From Bosea sp. ANAM02 (GTDB lineage: Bacteria; Pseudomonadota; Alphaproteobacteria; Rhizobiales; Beijerinckiaceae), in contig NZ_AP022848.1 of assembly GCF_011764485.1 (NCBI RefSeq), forward strand, positions 2,384,001-2,448,000: 64,000 nucleotides of DNA, read 5' to 3'. Both the position numbers and the translations under genes were made by a program. Under the pieces are notes generated by a model, which was not told the DNA's origin, ran no database searches, and was given only the letters and a program-made list of their open reading frames with translations. Positions 34,528 to 44,152 of the stretch are shown here, piece after piece; position 1 is the first letter of the stretch; each line of letters starts with the position of its first letter.

Positions 34528-34639
34528 CCCTCATCCTGAGGAGCCGCGAAGCGGCGTCTCGAAGGATGTTTCAGGAGGCTCCGGGGACCTCTGGAGCATC
34601 CTTCGAGACGCAAGCTCTGCTTGCTCCTCAGGATGAGGG
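34528..34639. repeat. Dispersed palindromic repeat (inverted arms)
   Basis: The left arm begins CCCTCATCCTGAGGAGC and includes GCGTCTCGAAGGATG; the right arm (to 34639) is its reverse complement, ending CTCAGGATGAGGG. The centre is about 15 bp. It lies in the divergent gap between glpD and the TRAP transporter gene, so it may affect either promoter. Elements like this are, from memory, abundant in Bradyrhizobium and relatives. Confidence 0.75.
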
Positions 34640-34672
34640 CTGAAGATTGGCCCACGCTTGCGGGCGAACAGG

Positions 34673-36529
34673 ATGGCGCAGGACAGGATGCAGCGGCCGG
34701 AGGACCAGCCAGGACGTGCCGCCCGCGCCGAGGCTGCCTTCCGCATGGTGCTGGAATGCGCCGGTGCGACGATCCTGGCGGCGCTGTTCCTGGTGGTCAT
34801 GGCGGCCGTGCTGCAGCGCTATCTGTTCGGCGGCGGCTTCGTCTGGTCGGACGAGCTGGCGATCTGGCTGCATCTGGCGCTGATCGCGGTCGGCGCGCCG
34901 CTCGCCGTCACCGGCACGTTGGCGATGCGGCTCGATGTGCTTGTCCGCTTGCTGCCGGCGATTCCGCGCCAGCTCGCCGCCGTGCTGGCGGATGGCATCG
35001 CCTTCCATGGCGCTTTGGTGCTGGCGGCCGGCGGGGCGAATGTCGCCGCGCTCGTCGGCGGACATTCGACCGTGCTCGGCCTGCCGGAAGCCCTGCGCTT
35101 CGCCGTCTTCGCCTGCGGCGGCGGGCTGACCGTTGGGATGCTGTTCCTGCGAGGCGGGATCGAGCGCGGCTGGGCCGGCGCATTCGCGACGCTTGCGCTG
35201 GGCGGCTGCTTCTATGGGCTGGCACAGCTCTCCTTCGATCTCTTCCCGACGCCGAGCCTCGTCGCTGCGCTCGTCGCGGGGGCGGGGCTGCTGCTCGGCG
35301 CGCCATTGCCTTTCGCCTTGCTTGCCGGTGTCTCACTGACGGGGCCGTTCGGCGGGCTGATGCCGGAGCCGGCGATCGTGCAGACCCTGGTCGGCGGCGT
35401 CGGCAAGTTCCTGCTGCTGGCGATCCCCTTCTTCCTGCTCGCAGGCGAATTGCTGACGGCGGGCGGGCTCGCCGAACGCCTGATCCGCTTCGCAGCGACG
35501 CTGGTCGGGCATTGGCGGGCGGGGCTGGCGCAGACGGCGCTGGTCGCGAGCGTGCTTTTCTCCGGAGCGTCGGGCTCCTCGGTGGCGAATGCCGCCTTCG
35601 GCGCCAAGGTGATGGCGCCCACATTGGTGGCGCGCGGCTATCCGCCGGCCAATGCGGCGGCGATCGTCGCGGGCGTCTCGATGCTCGACAACATCATCCC
35701 ACCCTCGATCGCATTCCTGATCCTGGCGAGCGCGACCAATCTCTCGGTCGGCTCGCTGCTGGTCGGCGGCTTCGTCGCCGGCGGCGTTCTGGCGCTGGCC
35801 TTGGCGATCGGCATTCATCTCAGCGCGCGCGGCGTCGTCGATGCGGCGCCGAAGGCGAGCATGGCCGAGCGGGGCAGGGCGCTGACCGGCGCCATTCCGG
35901 CGATCGGGCTCGGCATCGTCGTGGTCGTCGGCATCCGCTTCGGCGTGGTGACGGTGACGGAGGCCTCTGCGCTCGCCGTCGCCTATGCCGTCATCGCATG
36001 CCTCGCGCTGCGCAGCCTGAACGCGCGTGGGGTGTTCTCCGCCCTGCGCAAATCGGCAGCGGAGGCCGCGGCGATCGGCCTGCTGATCGGCGCCTCGGCG
36101 CCCTTCGCCTTCCTGCTCGCGGTCGATCGTATCTCCGAGCAGATGGCCGGGCTCGTCACAGCCTTCGGCGCCGGGCCCTATGCGGTGATGCTGCTCGCGA
36201 ACCTCGTGCTGCTGGTGGCCGGGCTTTTCCTCGATATCGGCGCGGCCATCCTGCTGCTCGCGCCGCTGCTGTTGCCGGTGGCCGTGGCGGCGGGGCTCGA
36301 TCCGATCCAGTTCGGCGTGGTCCTCGTCGTCAACCTGATGATCCACGGGCTGACGCCGCCGCTCGGCATCCTCGTCTATGTCGTCAGCGGCATCATGCGG
36401 GTGCCGGCTGGAGCGGTTTTCCGGGCGGTGCTGCCGCTGCTCTGCGTCCTGCTGGCGGCGCTCATGGTGCTGTCGCTGGGCATGGCTGCGTGGCCCGCGC
36501 TTGCGCCCGCACTCAAGGCGCTGTTCTGA
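34673..36529 (+). CDS. TRAP transporter permease, fused DctQ-DctM
   Basis: The 618-residue membrane protein joins both TRAP permease parts. The first 190 residues have four to five helices of the small DctQ type (with QRYLFGGGFVWSDELAIWLH, typical of DctQ). Residues about 195-618 are the large DctM part with LAIPFFLLAGELLTAGGLAERL, LFSGASGSSVANAA and IPPSIAFLILA. TRAP transporters import organic acids with a sodium gradient and need a periplasmic DctP protein, which is not encoded nearby. The start is uncertain among ATG 34673, ATG 34688 and TTG 34658. Confidence 0.88.
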   Translation: MAQDRMQRPEDQPGRAARAEAAFRMVLECAGATILAALFLVVMAAVLQRYLFGGGFVWSDELAIWLHLALIAVGAPLAVTGTLAMRLDVLVRLLPAIPRQLAAVLADGIAFHGALVLAAGGANVAALVGGHSTVLGLPEALRFAVFACGGGLTVGMLFLRGGIERGWAGAFATLALGGCFYGLAQLSFDLFPTPSLVAALVAGAGLLLGAPLPFALLAGVSLTGPFGGLMPEPAIVQTLVGGVGKFLLLAIPFFLLAGELLTAGGLAERLIRFAATLVGHWRAGLAQTALVASVLFSGASGSSVANAAFGAKVMAPTLVARGYPPANAAAIVAGVSMLDNIIPPSIAFLILASATNLSVGSLLVGGFVAGGVLALALAIGIHLSARGVVDAAPKASMAERGRALTGAIPAIGLGIVVVVGIRFGVVTVTEASALAVAYAVIACLALRSLNARGVFSALRKSAAEAAAIGLLIGASAPFAFLLAVDRISEQMAGLVTAFGAGPYAVMLLANLVLLVAGLFLDIGAAILLLAPLLLPVAVAAGLDPIQFGVVLVVNLMIHGLTPPLGILVYVVSGIMRVPAGAVFRAVLPLLCVLLAALMVLSLGMAAWPALAPALKALF

Positions 36530-36597
36530 TGCGCGTTCCTTCGCCCGGCGCCCGCGCCGTTCCATCGCCTATGCCGTGAGCCGGCCCGGACTTCGAT

Positions 36598-37872
36598 ATG
36601 ATCTTCACCGATATCGCGACGCGGACCTATAACCACGGTTGGCGGCTCGACCCGATCATCCGCAGCCTGCTCGACACGGATTTCTACAAGCTGCTGATGC
36701 TGCAGATGATCCGGGCCTTCCATCCGGACGTGCAGGTCACCTTCTCGCTCATCAACCGCTCCCGGCATATCCGCCTCGCCGATATCGTCGACGAGGGCGA
36801 GCTCAGGGCGCAGCTCGACCATGCCCGCTCATTGCGCTTCACCAAGAACGAACTGATCTGGCTCGCCGGCAACAGCTTCTACGGCAAGACCCAGATGTTC
36901 TCGCCGGAGTTCATGGCCTGGCTCGCCGATTTCCAGTTGCCCGATTACGACCTGCGCAAGGTCGACGGCCAGTACGAACTGCATTTCGAGGGACCCTGGA
37001 CCCATAGCACGATGTGGGAGGTGCCGGCGCTGGCGATCGTCAACGAGCTGCGTGCACGGCGGGTCATGCTCGGCCAGAAGCGCTTCTCGCTCGACGTGCT
37101 CTATGCCCGCGCCAAGGCCAAGATGTGGGACAAGGTCGAGCGGCTGCAGAAGCTGCCGAACCTCAAGCTCTCGGATTTCGGCACGCGCCGGCGCCACGGC
37201 CATCTCTGGCAGCGCTGGTGCGTCGAGGCGCTGAAGGAGGGTCTGGGCTCGGCCTTCACCGGCACGTCGAACGTGCTCCTGGCGATGGATGCCGATCTGG
37301 AGGCGATCGGCACCAATGCCCATGAACTGCCGATGGTGCTGGCGGCGCTCGCCGATTCGGACGAGGATCTGCTGCGCGCGCCCTATCGCGTGCTCGACGA
37401 ATGGCGCCAGGTCTACGGCGGCAACCTGTTGATCGCGCTGCCCGACGCCTTCGGGACGCAGAGCTTCCTGCGCCATGCGCCGGACTGGGTCGCCGACTGG
37501 ACCGGTTTCCGCCCCGACAGCGCGCCGCCGATTCCGGCCGGCGAGACGATCATGGCGTGGTGGCGCGAGCACGGGCGCGATCCGCGCGACAAGATGCTGG
37601 TCTTCTCCGATGGGCTCGATGTCGACGCGATCGAGCGCGTCTATCATCATTTCGACGGCAAGGTCCGCATGGCCTTCGGCTGGGGCACCGACCTGACCAA
37701 CGATCTCGTCGGCTGCTCGCCCGACGGCTCGCGCGCGCTCGATCCGATCTCGCTGGTCTGCAAGGTCACCAGGGCGAATGGCCGCCCGGCGGTGAAGCTC
37801 TCCGACAATCCCGAAAAGGTCTCGGGCGATCCGGAAGCGGTGAAGCGCTATCGGCGGGTGTTCGGGGTCTGA
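36598..37872 (+). CDS. pncB: Nicotinate phosphoribosyltransferase
   Basis: The 424-residue enzyme converts nicotinate, PRPP and ATP to nicotinate mononucleotide, the salvage entry to NAD. Recognised by [13 protein letters not shown], the [15 protein letters not shown] segment with the phosphorylatable-histidine region, [19 protein letters not shown] and [10 protein letters not shown]. The length is normal. It starts 68 bp after the TRAP gene and precedes tuf; no functional link to either is evident. Confidence 0.94.
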   Translation: MIFTDIATRTYNHGWRLDPIIRSLLDTDFYKLLMLQMIRAFHPDVQVTFSLINRSRHIRLADIVDEGELRAQLDHARSLRFTKNELIWLAGNSFYGKTQMFSPEFMAWLADFQLPDYDLRKVDGQYELHFEGPWTHSTMWEVPALAIVNELRARRVMLGQKRFSLDVLYARAKAKMWDKVERLQKLPNLKLSDFGTRRRHGHLWQRWCVEALKEGLGSAFTGTSNVLLAMDADLEAIGTNAHELPMVLAALADSDEDLLRAPYRVLDEWRQVYGGNLLIALPDAFGTQSFLRHAPDWVADWTGFRPDSAPPIPAGETIMAWWREHGRDPRDKMLVFSDGLDVDAIERVYHHFDGKVRMAFGWGTDLTNDLVGCSPDGSRALDPISLVCKVTRANGRPAVKLSDNPEKVSGDPEAVKRYRRVFGV

Positions 37873-37895
37873 TTCCGGGCTCCTGCGCGGGTGCC

Positions 37896-37924
37896 TTGCA
37901 TCCCGCTTCAAAAACCCCTAATGC
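37896..37924 (+). promoter_or_regulatory. Probable promoter of tuf copy 1
   Basis: TTGCAT (37896-37901) and TAATGC (37919-37924) are separated by exactly 17 bp and lie 48 bp upstream of the tuf start. They sit between pncB and tuf, which suggests that this tuf gene is transcribed on its own. Seen by eye only. Confidence 0.5.
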
Positions 37925-37971
37925 GACCGCGTTTCTGGGCCCGAAGGGCCGCCTTCGAGGACAAGGGTGTC

Positions 37972-39162
<1,191 letters not shown>

Positions 39163-39186
39163 TCGACGGCACGCATAGCGATTTGG

Positions 39187-39216
39187 GAAAGGGCGGTGGC
39201 GACACCGCCCTTTTTC
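39187..39216 (+). terminator. Intrinsic terminator of tuf copy 1
   Basis: GGGCGGTG, loop GCGA and CACCGCCC form a perfect 8-bp stem (39191-39210), preceded by AAA and followed by TTTTT. It lies 28 bp after the tuf stop codon. Confidence 0.9.
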
Positions 39217-39250
39217 TTTGGTCGTGGGGCCGCCCCCGCTTCGCGCATCG

Positions 39251-39284
39251 TTGACGAAAGCGGCTTTGTAACTTATAAGTTACA
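39251..39284 (+). promoter_or_regulatory. Toxin-antitoxin promoter with overlapping palindromic operator
   Basis: A -35 box TTGACG (39251-39256) and a -10 box TATAAG (39274-39279) are spaced by 17 bp. A perfect 18-bp palindrome TGTAACTTATAAGTTACA (39267-39284) covers the -10 box, which is the usual layout for autorepression by an antitoxin or toxin-antitoxin complex. The predicted transcription start falls at about 39286, the first base of the toxin's GTG codon. Confidence 0.7.
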
Positions 39285-39285
39285 T

Positions 39286-39576
39286 GTGTTCGAAGTCCGG
39301 CAAACGACGGCTTTTTCCTGCTGGCTCAGCGGCCTTCGCGACGTCCGCGCTCAGCTTCGGATCGCTGCGCGCATTCGGCGACTTGAGGAAGGTAACGCTG
39401 GCGACGTGAAGTCCGTTGGCCAAGGCGTCAGCGAAATGCGGATCGACTACGGGCCCGGTTATCGACTGTATTTCGTCCGGCAAGGCAGGACGCTGGTGAT
39501 CCTGTTGTGCGGGGGCGACAAGCGGACTCAACCGGCGGATATCGCCAAAGCAAGGCAGATGGCGAAGGAGCTGTGA
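39286..39576 (+). CDS. HigB/RelE-superfamily addiction-module toxin
   Basis: The 96-residue protein fits the Gp49-like addiction-module killer family: VRQTTAFSCWLSGLRD at the start, then RIAARIRRLEEGN, VSEMRIDYGPGYRLYFV and LLCGGDKRTQPADIAKA. Such toxins are mRNA interferases or gyrase poisons of the RelE/ParE fold. The GTG at 39286 is chosen because family members start just before the (F)EVRQT segment. A nearby ATG (39284) is out of frame. The toxin gene comes first, antitoxin second, as in higBA systems. Confidence 0.85.
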   Translation: MFEVRQTTAFSCWLSGLRDVRAQLRIAARIRRLEEGNAGDVKSVGQGVSEMRIDYGPGYRLYFVRQGRTLVILLCGGDKRTQPADIAKARQMAKEL

Positions 39577-39577
39577 C

Positions 39578-39859
39578 ATGCCTCTCGAAACCACCAAGTT
39601 CGACATCCAGGACTATCTCAAGACGTTCGAACAGCAGGCCGCCTATATCGAGGCGGCGCTTGAGGAGAATGACCCGGCTTTCCTGGCGAAGGCGCTCGGG
39701 GATGTCGCCCGGGCGCGGGGCATGACGCAGGTCGCTAGGGATGCAGGCGTGACCCGCGAAGCGCTGTACCGGGCTCTCAGCGAGACGGGCGATCCACGTC
39801 TGTCCACCTTCCTGGGGGTGCTCAACTCCCTGGGATTTAAGCTGAGGATCGCCGCCTGA
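39578..39859 (+). CDS. Addiction-module antidote protein (HigA-like, HTH)
   Basis: The 93-residue protein begins MPLETTKFDIQDYLKTFE and contains a helix-turn-helix around GMTQVARDAGVTREALYRALS, followed by GDPRLSTFLGVLNSLGF, typical of the antidote family paired with Gp49-like toxins. It neutralises the toxin and most likely binds the upstream palindrome. It starts 1 bp after the toxin stop codon, so the pair is translationally coupled. Confidence 0.87.
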   Translation: MPLETTKFDIQDYLKTFEQQAAYIEAALEENDPAFLAKALGDVARARGMTQVARDAGVTREALYRALSETGDPRLSTFLGVLNSLGFKLRIAA

Positions 39860-39964
39860 CGAATAGGCCCGTCGCGCTCAGCCTTCTAGCGAGCCCCTCC
39901 GTTCCATGCTCTCAATCGCTGTGAGAGAGCGGGCCAGCCGCTCCCGCTGCGGAGGAGCCAGCCC

Positions 39965-40864
39965 ATGCCGTTCAAGCCGCCATTCCCGGGTATCCATTCG
40001 ATCGTCTTCGCCCTGTTCGACGAGCAAGAGCGGCTCGACCGGGCGGCGATGCGCAAGCAGGCGCAGATCAGTCTCGAACTCGACGTTCAGGGCATGGCGG
40101 CGCTCGGGCTTGCCACCGAAGTCTCGAAGCTGAGCTTCAGCGAGCGCTGCACCGTCATGGAATGGATGGCGGAGGACGTAGCGGGCAGGAAGCCGCTCGC
40201 CTTCACGATCTTCGGCTCCTCGGTGGCCGAGCAGGCGGCGCTGGTGAAGGTCGCCGAGCAGAACGGCGCCGACTGGGTGATTCTCCAGCCGCCGATGGTC
40301 GGCAGCTTCGGGGCGGCCGAATACATCAGTTTCTTCGGGCGCATCGCCGAGACGACCGCGCTGCCGGTCGCGATCCAGAATGCGCCGGCCTATATGGGGC
40401 GCGGCCTTTCGGCGGAGGATATCCGCGAGCTGACGCAGCGCTATCCGAATATCAGCCTGATCAAGGGCGAGGGCACGGTCGTCGAGATCGAGCGGCTGAT
40501 CGCCGTCACCGAGGGCCATCTGCCGATTCTCAACGGCCGCGGTGGGCTCGAACTCATCGACAATTTCCGCGCCGGCTGCGCCGGGATGATCCTGGCGCCG
40601 GACACCATCGACTACGCACTGCGGGCCTATAACCGCTACAAGGCTGGCGACGAGGCCGGGGCGGACGCGGCCTATCGCGAGGTGCTGCCGGCGATCACCT
40701 TCATCATGCAGTCGATCGAGACGCTGCTTTGCTACGGCAAGCGCATCTTCGGGGCGCGGGCCGGCATCGCGATCCATGATCGCGGCCCGGCGCTCAGGCC
40801 GACCGAATTCGGGCTCAAGCTGGTCGAGCGCTACGCACGCGAGCTGGGCCCCTACAGCAAATGA
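39965..40864 (+). CDS. Dihydrodipicolinate synthase/N-acetylneuraminate lyase family protein
   Basis: The 299-residue protein is a class I aldolase of the DapA superfamily. The Schiff-base lysine is K167 in LIKGEG, and the family's GLATEVSKLSFSER segment is present near residue 47. The tyrosine of the YNxP motif used by true dihydrodipicolinate synthase is replaced by glutamine (Q138 in IQNAP), so a different aldolase or dehydratase reaction is likely. The start at 39965 has GGAGGAGCC upstream. It lies between the toxin-antitoxin pair and tRNA-Trp. Confidence 0.85.
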   Translation: MPFKPPFPGIHSIVFALFDEQERLDRAAMRKQAQISLELDVQGMAALGLATEVSKLSFSERCTVMEWMAEDVAGRKPLAFTIFGSSVAEQAALVKVAEQNGADWVILQPPMVGSFGAAEYISFFGRIAETTALPVAIQNAPAYMGRGLSAEDIRELTQRYPNISLIKGEGTVVEIERLIAVTEGHLPILNGRGGLELIDNFRAGCAGMILAPDTIDYALRAYNRYKAGDEAGADAAYREVLPAITFIMQSIETLLCYGKRIFGARAGIAIHDRGPALRPTEFGLKLVERYARELGPYSK

Positions 40865-40884
40865 GCATGATCAGCGATTTCGAC

Positions 40885-40913
40885 TTGAAATGATCCGCGC
40901 CTTGGGGCACATG
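40885..40913 (+). promoter_or_regulatory. Possible promoter of tRNA-Trp
   Basis: TTGAAA (40885-40890) is followed after 17 bp by CACATG (40908-40913), ending 12 bp before the tRNA. The -35 element is good, the -10 element poor, so this is tentative. Confidence 0.3.
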
Positions 40914-40925
40914 ACGCCCACCTGC

Positions 40926-41001
<76 letters not shown>

Positions 41002-41056
41002 GTCGTTCCGCTGGCGACTTGAAGCCCGGATGCCCAAGCAGGTTGGCGAGGCATCC

Positions 41057-41788
41057 ATGACCCAGAACATCTACGACGACGAGACCTTCTTCGCGGGCTA
41101 CAGCCAGTTGCCGCGTTCGGTCCATGGACTGGACGGAGCGCCGGAATGGCCGGTGCTGCGCGCGATGCTGCTTGTGTTGAGCGGCAAGCATGTGCTCGAT
41201 CTCGGCTGTGGCTTCGGCTGGTTCAGCCGCTTCGCGGCGGGCGAGGGGGCTGCCGGCGTGCTCGGCGTCGACGTGTCCGAGAAGATGCTGGAGCGGGCCC
41301 GGCGCGAGACGGCCGATTCCCACGTCGCTTATGAGCGCGCCGATCTCGAAACCTATGCGCCGCCGGCCGGCGCCTTCGACCTCGCCTATAGCTCGCTCGC
41401 CTTCCATTATGTCGCGGATCTCGCCGGGTTGTTCGAGCGGGTGCATGCGGCGCTGAAGCCGGGCGGCGGCCTCGTCTGCTCGGTCGAGCATCCGATCATG
41501 ACGGCGCCGGCGCGGCAGGAATGGCTCGCCGATGCCGATGGCCGCGCGGCCTGGCCGGTCAACGGCTATCACGACGAGGGCAGGCGGGTGAGCAACTGGC
41601 TGGCAGAGGGCGTGGTCAAGCGCCATCGCACGATCGGCAGCTATCTCGACCTGTTGCTGGGAGCCGGCTTCCGGCTGGACCGGCTGGTCGAATGGGCACC
41701 GAGCCCGGAGCAGGTCGCGCATGAGCCGGGCTGGGCGAAGGAGCGCGAGCGGCCCTTCTTCCTGCTGGTCGCGGCGAGCCGGGCCTGA
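41057..41788 (+). CDS. Class I SAM-dependent methyltransferase
   Basis: The 243-residue protein has motif I VLDLGCGFGWFSRFA (about residues 56-70), GVDVSEKMLERAR and a FDLAYSSLAFHYV post-motif, typical of ubiquinone/biotin-type small-molecule methyltransferases. The substrate is unknown. GCGAGG precedes the ATG at 41057. It interrupts the usual close spacing of tRNA-Trp and secE. Confidence 0.85.
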   Translation: MTQNIYDDETFFAGYSQLPRSVHGLDGAPEWPVLRAMLLVLSGKHVLDLGCGFGWFSRFAAGEGAAGVLGVDVSEKMLERARRETADSHVAYERADLETYAPPAGAFDLAYSSLAFHYVADLAGLFERVHAALKPGGGLVCSVEHPIMTAPARQEWLADADGRAAWPVNGYHDEGRRVSNWLAEGVVKRHRTIGSYLDLLLGAGFRLDRLVEWAPSPEQVAHEPGWAKERERPFFLLVAASRA

Positions 41789-41809
41789 GCCGGACTGCCC
41801 GAAAGGGTC

Positions 41810-41838
41810 TTGGCTAAAGGCCTCAAGCGATGTAAGAG
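41810..41838 (+). promoter_or_regulatory. Possible promoter of secE-nusG
   Basis: TTGGCT (41810-41815) and TAAGAG (41833-41838) are spaced by 17 bp, 110 bp upstream of secE. The match to consensus is modest. Confidence 0.35.
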
Positions 41839-41948
41839 GCTTGCGATGACGGCGCGCAACCCTCCCGGGTTCCGCGCCGCGAATGTTTCAGGACGGCCGA
41901 TTCGGTGCGCGGCAGTGATGCCGGCCGGATCGGAACCCGAGGTGGTTC

Positions 41949-42143
41949 ATGGCGAAATCCAATCCCTTCCAGTTCCTGCAGGAGGTGCGCTCCGAGGCGT
42001 CCAAGGTCACCTGGCCTTCGCGCCGCGAGACGCTGATCACCACGGGCCTCGTGCTCGCCATGGTGGTCCTCTCCAGCCTGTTCTTCCTCTTCACCGACAC
42101 CGTCATCCGCTGGGTGCTCGGCCTCGTCCTCGGCGCCCGTTGA
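41949..42143 (+). CDS. secE: Protein translocase subunit SecE
   Basis: This is a short 64-residue SecE, normal for alphaproteobacteria, with FLQEVRSEASKVTWPSRRET on the cytoplasmic side and one membrane helix (about 30-60). It clamps SecY in the Sec translocon. GAGGTGG precedes the ATG. It is followed by nusG after 8 bp. Confidence 0.96.
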   Translation: MAKSNPFQFLQEVRSEASKVTWPSRRETLITTGLVLAMVVLSSLFFLFTDTVIRWVLGLVLGAR

Positions 42144-42151
42144 ACGGAATC

Positions 42152-42691
42152 ATGAACGTGAGCACCCGCTGGTATATCGTCCACGCCTATTCGAACTTCG
42201 AGAACAAGGTCGCACAGTCGATCCGCGACCAGGCCGCGCAGCGCAACCTCGCCGATAAGTTCGACGAGGTGCTGGTGCCGACCGAGAAGGTCGTCGAGGT
42301 CCGTCGCGGCCGCAAGGTCGACACCGAGCGCAAGTTCTTCCCGGGCTATGTCCTGGTGAAGTGCGAGATGACCGACGAGGTCTATCACCTCATCAAGAAC
42401 ACGCCGAAGGTCACCGGCTTCCTCGGTGCCGACAAGGCCAAGCCCATGCCGATCCCCGAGCATGAGGCGATGCGGATCAAGGGCCAGGTCGCCGAGGGCA
42501 TCGAGCGGCCGAAGCCGACGATCGTTTTCGAGGTCGGCGAGCAGGTGAAGGTCGCCGATGGCCCCTTCGCCTCGTTCAACGGCGTCGTCGAGGATGTCGA
42601 CCACGCTCGCGCCCGCCTCAAGGTCGCGGTCTCGATCTTCGGCCGGGCCACGCCGGTGGAACTCGAATACAGCCAGGTCGAGAAGCTCTGA
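42152..42691 (+). CDS. nusG: Transcription termination/antitermination protein NusG
   Basis: The 179-residue protein has the NGN domain beginning RWYIVHAYSNFENKVAQ, with FFPGYVLVKCEM and NTPKVTGFLG, and a C-terminal KOW domain with GEQVKVADGPFASFNGVV. It travels with RNA polymerase and links it to Rho and to the ribosome. The start at 42152 matches the normal family start. Confidence 0.97.
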   Translation: MNVSTRWYIVHAYSNFENKVAQSIRDQAAQRNLADKFDEVLVPTEKVVEVRRGRKVDTERKFFPGYVLVKCEMTDEVYHLIKNTPKVTGFLGADKAKPMPIPEHEAMRIKGQVAEGIERPKPTIVFEVGEQVKVADGPFASFNGVVEDVDHARARLKVAVSIFGRATPVELEYSQVEKL

Positions 42692-42699
42692 TCCAGATC

Positions 42700-42721
42700 G
42701 GGAAGCCTTTCCGGGCTTCCC
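42700..42721 (+). terminator. Hairpin after nusG (weak terminator or attenuator)
   Basis: GGGAAGCC and GGCTTCCC pair as an 8-bp stem 9 bp after the nusG stop. The T-rich tail is short (CTTCGG), so it is probably only a partial terminator before rplK. Confidence 0.45.
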
Positions 42722-42901
42722 TTCGGCGCTTCCTTATGTCATAGGGCGCGCCTCAACCGCGTGGGAGGCGTGCCGGTCGCCAGCCGGATCACAGGCGCCG
42801 CACCACGCACTGCAACCACCCCGGCCCCGATGAAGAGCATCGGCAGGCGGGGTCGTCGTCGTTCCGAATAGGCAGCGGAGCGGACGGCAGGAGCAGCCAT
42901 C

Positions 42902-43333
42902 ATGGCGAAGAAGATCACGGGCTACGTGAAGCTTCAGGTTCCGGCGGGCGCGGCCAATCCGTCGCCGCCGATCGGTCCGGCGCTGGGTCAGCGCGGCCTC
43001 AACATCATGGAATTCTGCAAGGCCTTCAACGCGAAGACCCAGCAGATGGAAAAGGGCATGCCGATCCCGGTGATCATCACCGCGTATGCCGATCGTTCCT
43101 TCACCTTCGAGATGAAGCAGCCGCCGGTCTCGTACTGGCTGAAGAAGGCCGCCGGCCTGACCTCGGGCTCGAAGACCCCGGGCAAGGGCGCCAATGTCGG
43201 CAAGGTCACCGCTGCGCAGATCTCCGAGATCGCCGAGAAGAAGATGGCCGATCTCAACTGCGACACCGTCGAATCGGCTTCGGCCATGATCCGTGGCTCG
43301 GCCCGCTCGATGGGCCTGGAAGTCGTGGGCTGA
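42902..43333 (+). CDS. rplK: 50S ribosomal protein L11
   Basis: The 143-residue protein begins [12 protein letters not shown] and contains [24 protein letters not shown], the 23S rRNA GTPase-centre binder and thiopeptide-contact region. It lies 13 bp before rplA. The 210-bp leader upstream is the expected place for L1 autoregulation. Confidence 0.98.
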   Translation: MAKKITGYVKLQVPAGAANPSPPIGPALGQRGLNIMEFCKAFNAKTQQMEKGMPIPVIITAYADRSFTFEMKQPPVSYWLKKAAGLTSGSKTPGKGANVGKVTAAQISEIAEKKMADLNCDTVESASAMIRGSARSMGLEVVG

Positions 43334-43346
43334 GGGAGGCTGACCA

Positions 43347-44045
43347 ATGGCACATGTCGGAAAGCGCGTCGTCAAGGGCCGTGAAGGCATTGACCGCACC
43401 AAGCTGTACTCGCTCGACCAGGCTGTCACGTTCATCAAGGAGCGCGCCAACGCCAAGTTCGACGAGACTGTCGAGATCGCGATGAATCTCGGCGTCGATC
43501 CCCGTCACGCCGACCAGATGGTCCGCGGCGTCTGCAACCTGCCCAACGGCTCGGGCCGCACGCTGCGCGTCGCCGTCTTCGCCCGCGGCGCCAAGGCCGA
43601 CGAGGCCAAGGCTGCGGGTGCCGACATCGTCGGCGCCGAGGAGCTGGTCGAGACCGTCCAGAAGGGCGAGATCAATTTCGATCGCTGCATCGCGACCCCG
43701 GACATGATGGGTCTCGTCGGCCGTCTCGGTAAGGTGCTCGGCCCGCGCGGCCTGATGCCGAACCCGCGCGTCGGAACCGTCACCATGGACGTGACCGCTG
43801 CCGTCGCCGCCTCGAAGGGCGGTTCGGTCGAATTCCGCGTCGAGAAGGCCGGTATCGTCCACGCCGCCGTCGGCAAGGCCTCGTTCTCGGCCGAGAAGCT
43901 CTCGGAGAACATCAAGGCGTTCGTCGATTCGGTCGCCAAGGCGAAGCCCGCCGGTGCCAAGGGCACGTACATTCAGCGCGTCGCCCTGTCGTCGACCATG
44001 GGCCCGGGCGTCAAGATCGAGCCGAACACCGTCATCGGCGGCTGA
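43347..44045 (+). CDS. rplA: 50S ribosomal protein L1
   Basis: The 232-residue protein shows [38 protein letters not shown] and a closing [12 protein letters not shown]1 forms the mobile stalk at the E site and represses its own operon by binding the leader. AGGGAGGCTGACC precedes the start. Confidence 0.98.
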   Translation: MAHVGKRVVKGREGIDRTKLYSLDQAVTFIKERANAKFDETVEIAMNLGVDPRHADQMVRGVCNLPNGSGRTLRVAVFARGAKADEAKAAGADIVGAEELVETVQKGEINFDRCIATPDMMGLVGRLGKVLGPRGLMPNPRVGTVTMDVTAAVAASKGGSVEFRVEKAGIVHAAVGKASFSAEKLSENIKAFVDSVAKAKPAGAKGTYIQRVALSSTMGPGVKIEPNTVIGG

Positions 44046-44087
44046 TCAGGCTTAGGGAAGGGCGGCCGGTCATCCAGTCGCCCACCC

Positions 44088-44113
44088 GCTCTTGATTTCG
44101 TGAAGTCAAGAGC
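44088..44113 (+). promoter_or_regulatory. Hairpin downstream of rplA
   Basis: GCTCTTGA and TCAAGAGC form a perfect 8-bp stem around a 10-base loop. No T run follows. It lies between rplA and the predicted rplJ promoter. Confidence 0.5.
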
Positions 44114-44117
44114 CTAC

Positions 44118-44146
44118 TTGGCAGGAGCAGGCGAAGGCGCTATAGC
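44118..44146 (+). promoter_or_regulatory. Probable rplJ-rplL promoter
   Basis: TTGGCA (44118-44123) and TATAGC (44141-44146) are separated by exactly 17 bp, with the start of transcription expected near 44153. This gives rplJL a promoter separate from rplKA, as in E. coli. Confidence 0.55.
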
Positions 44147-44152
44147 CACGCC

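Noticed and set aside
39284..39400. ATG at 39284 as the toxin start
   Set aside because: It is in another frame whose product stops early and does not resemble the toxin family; the GTG two bases later gives the full family sequence.
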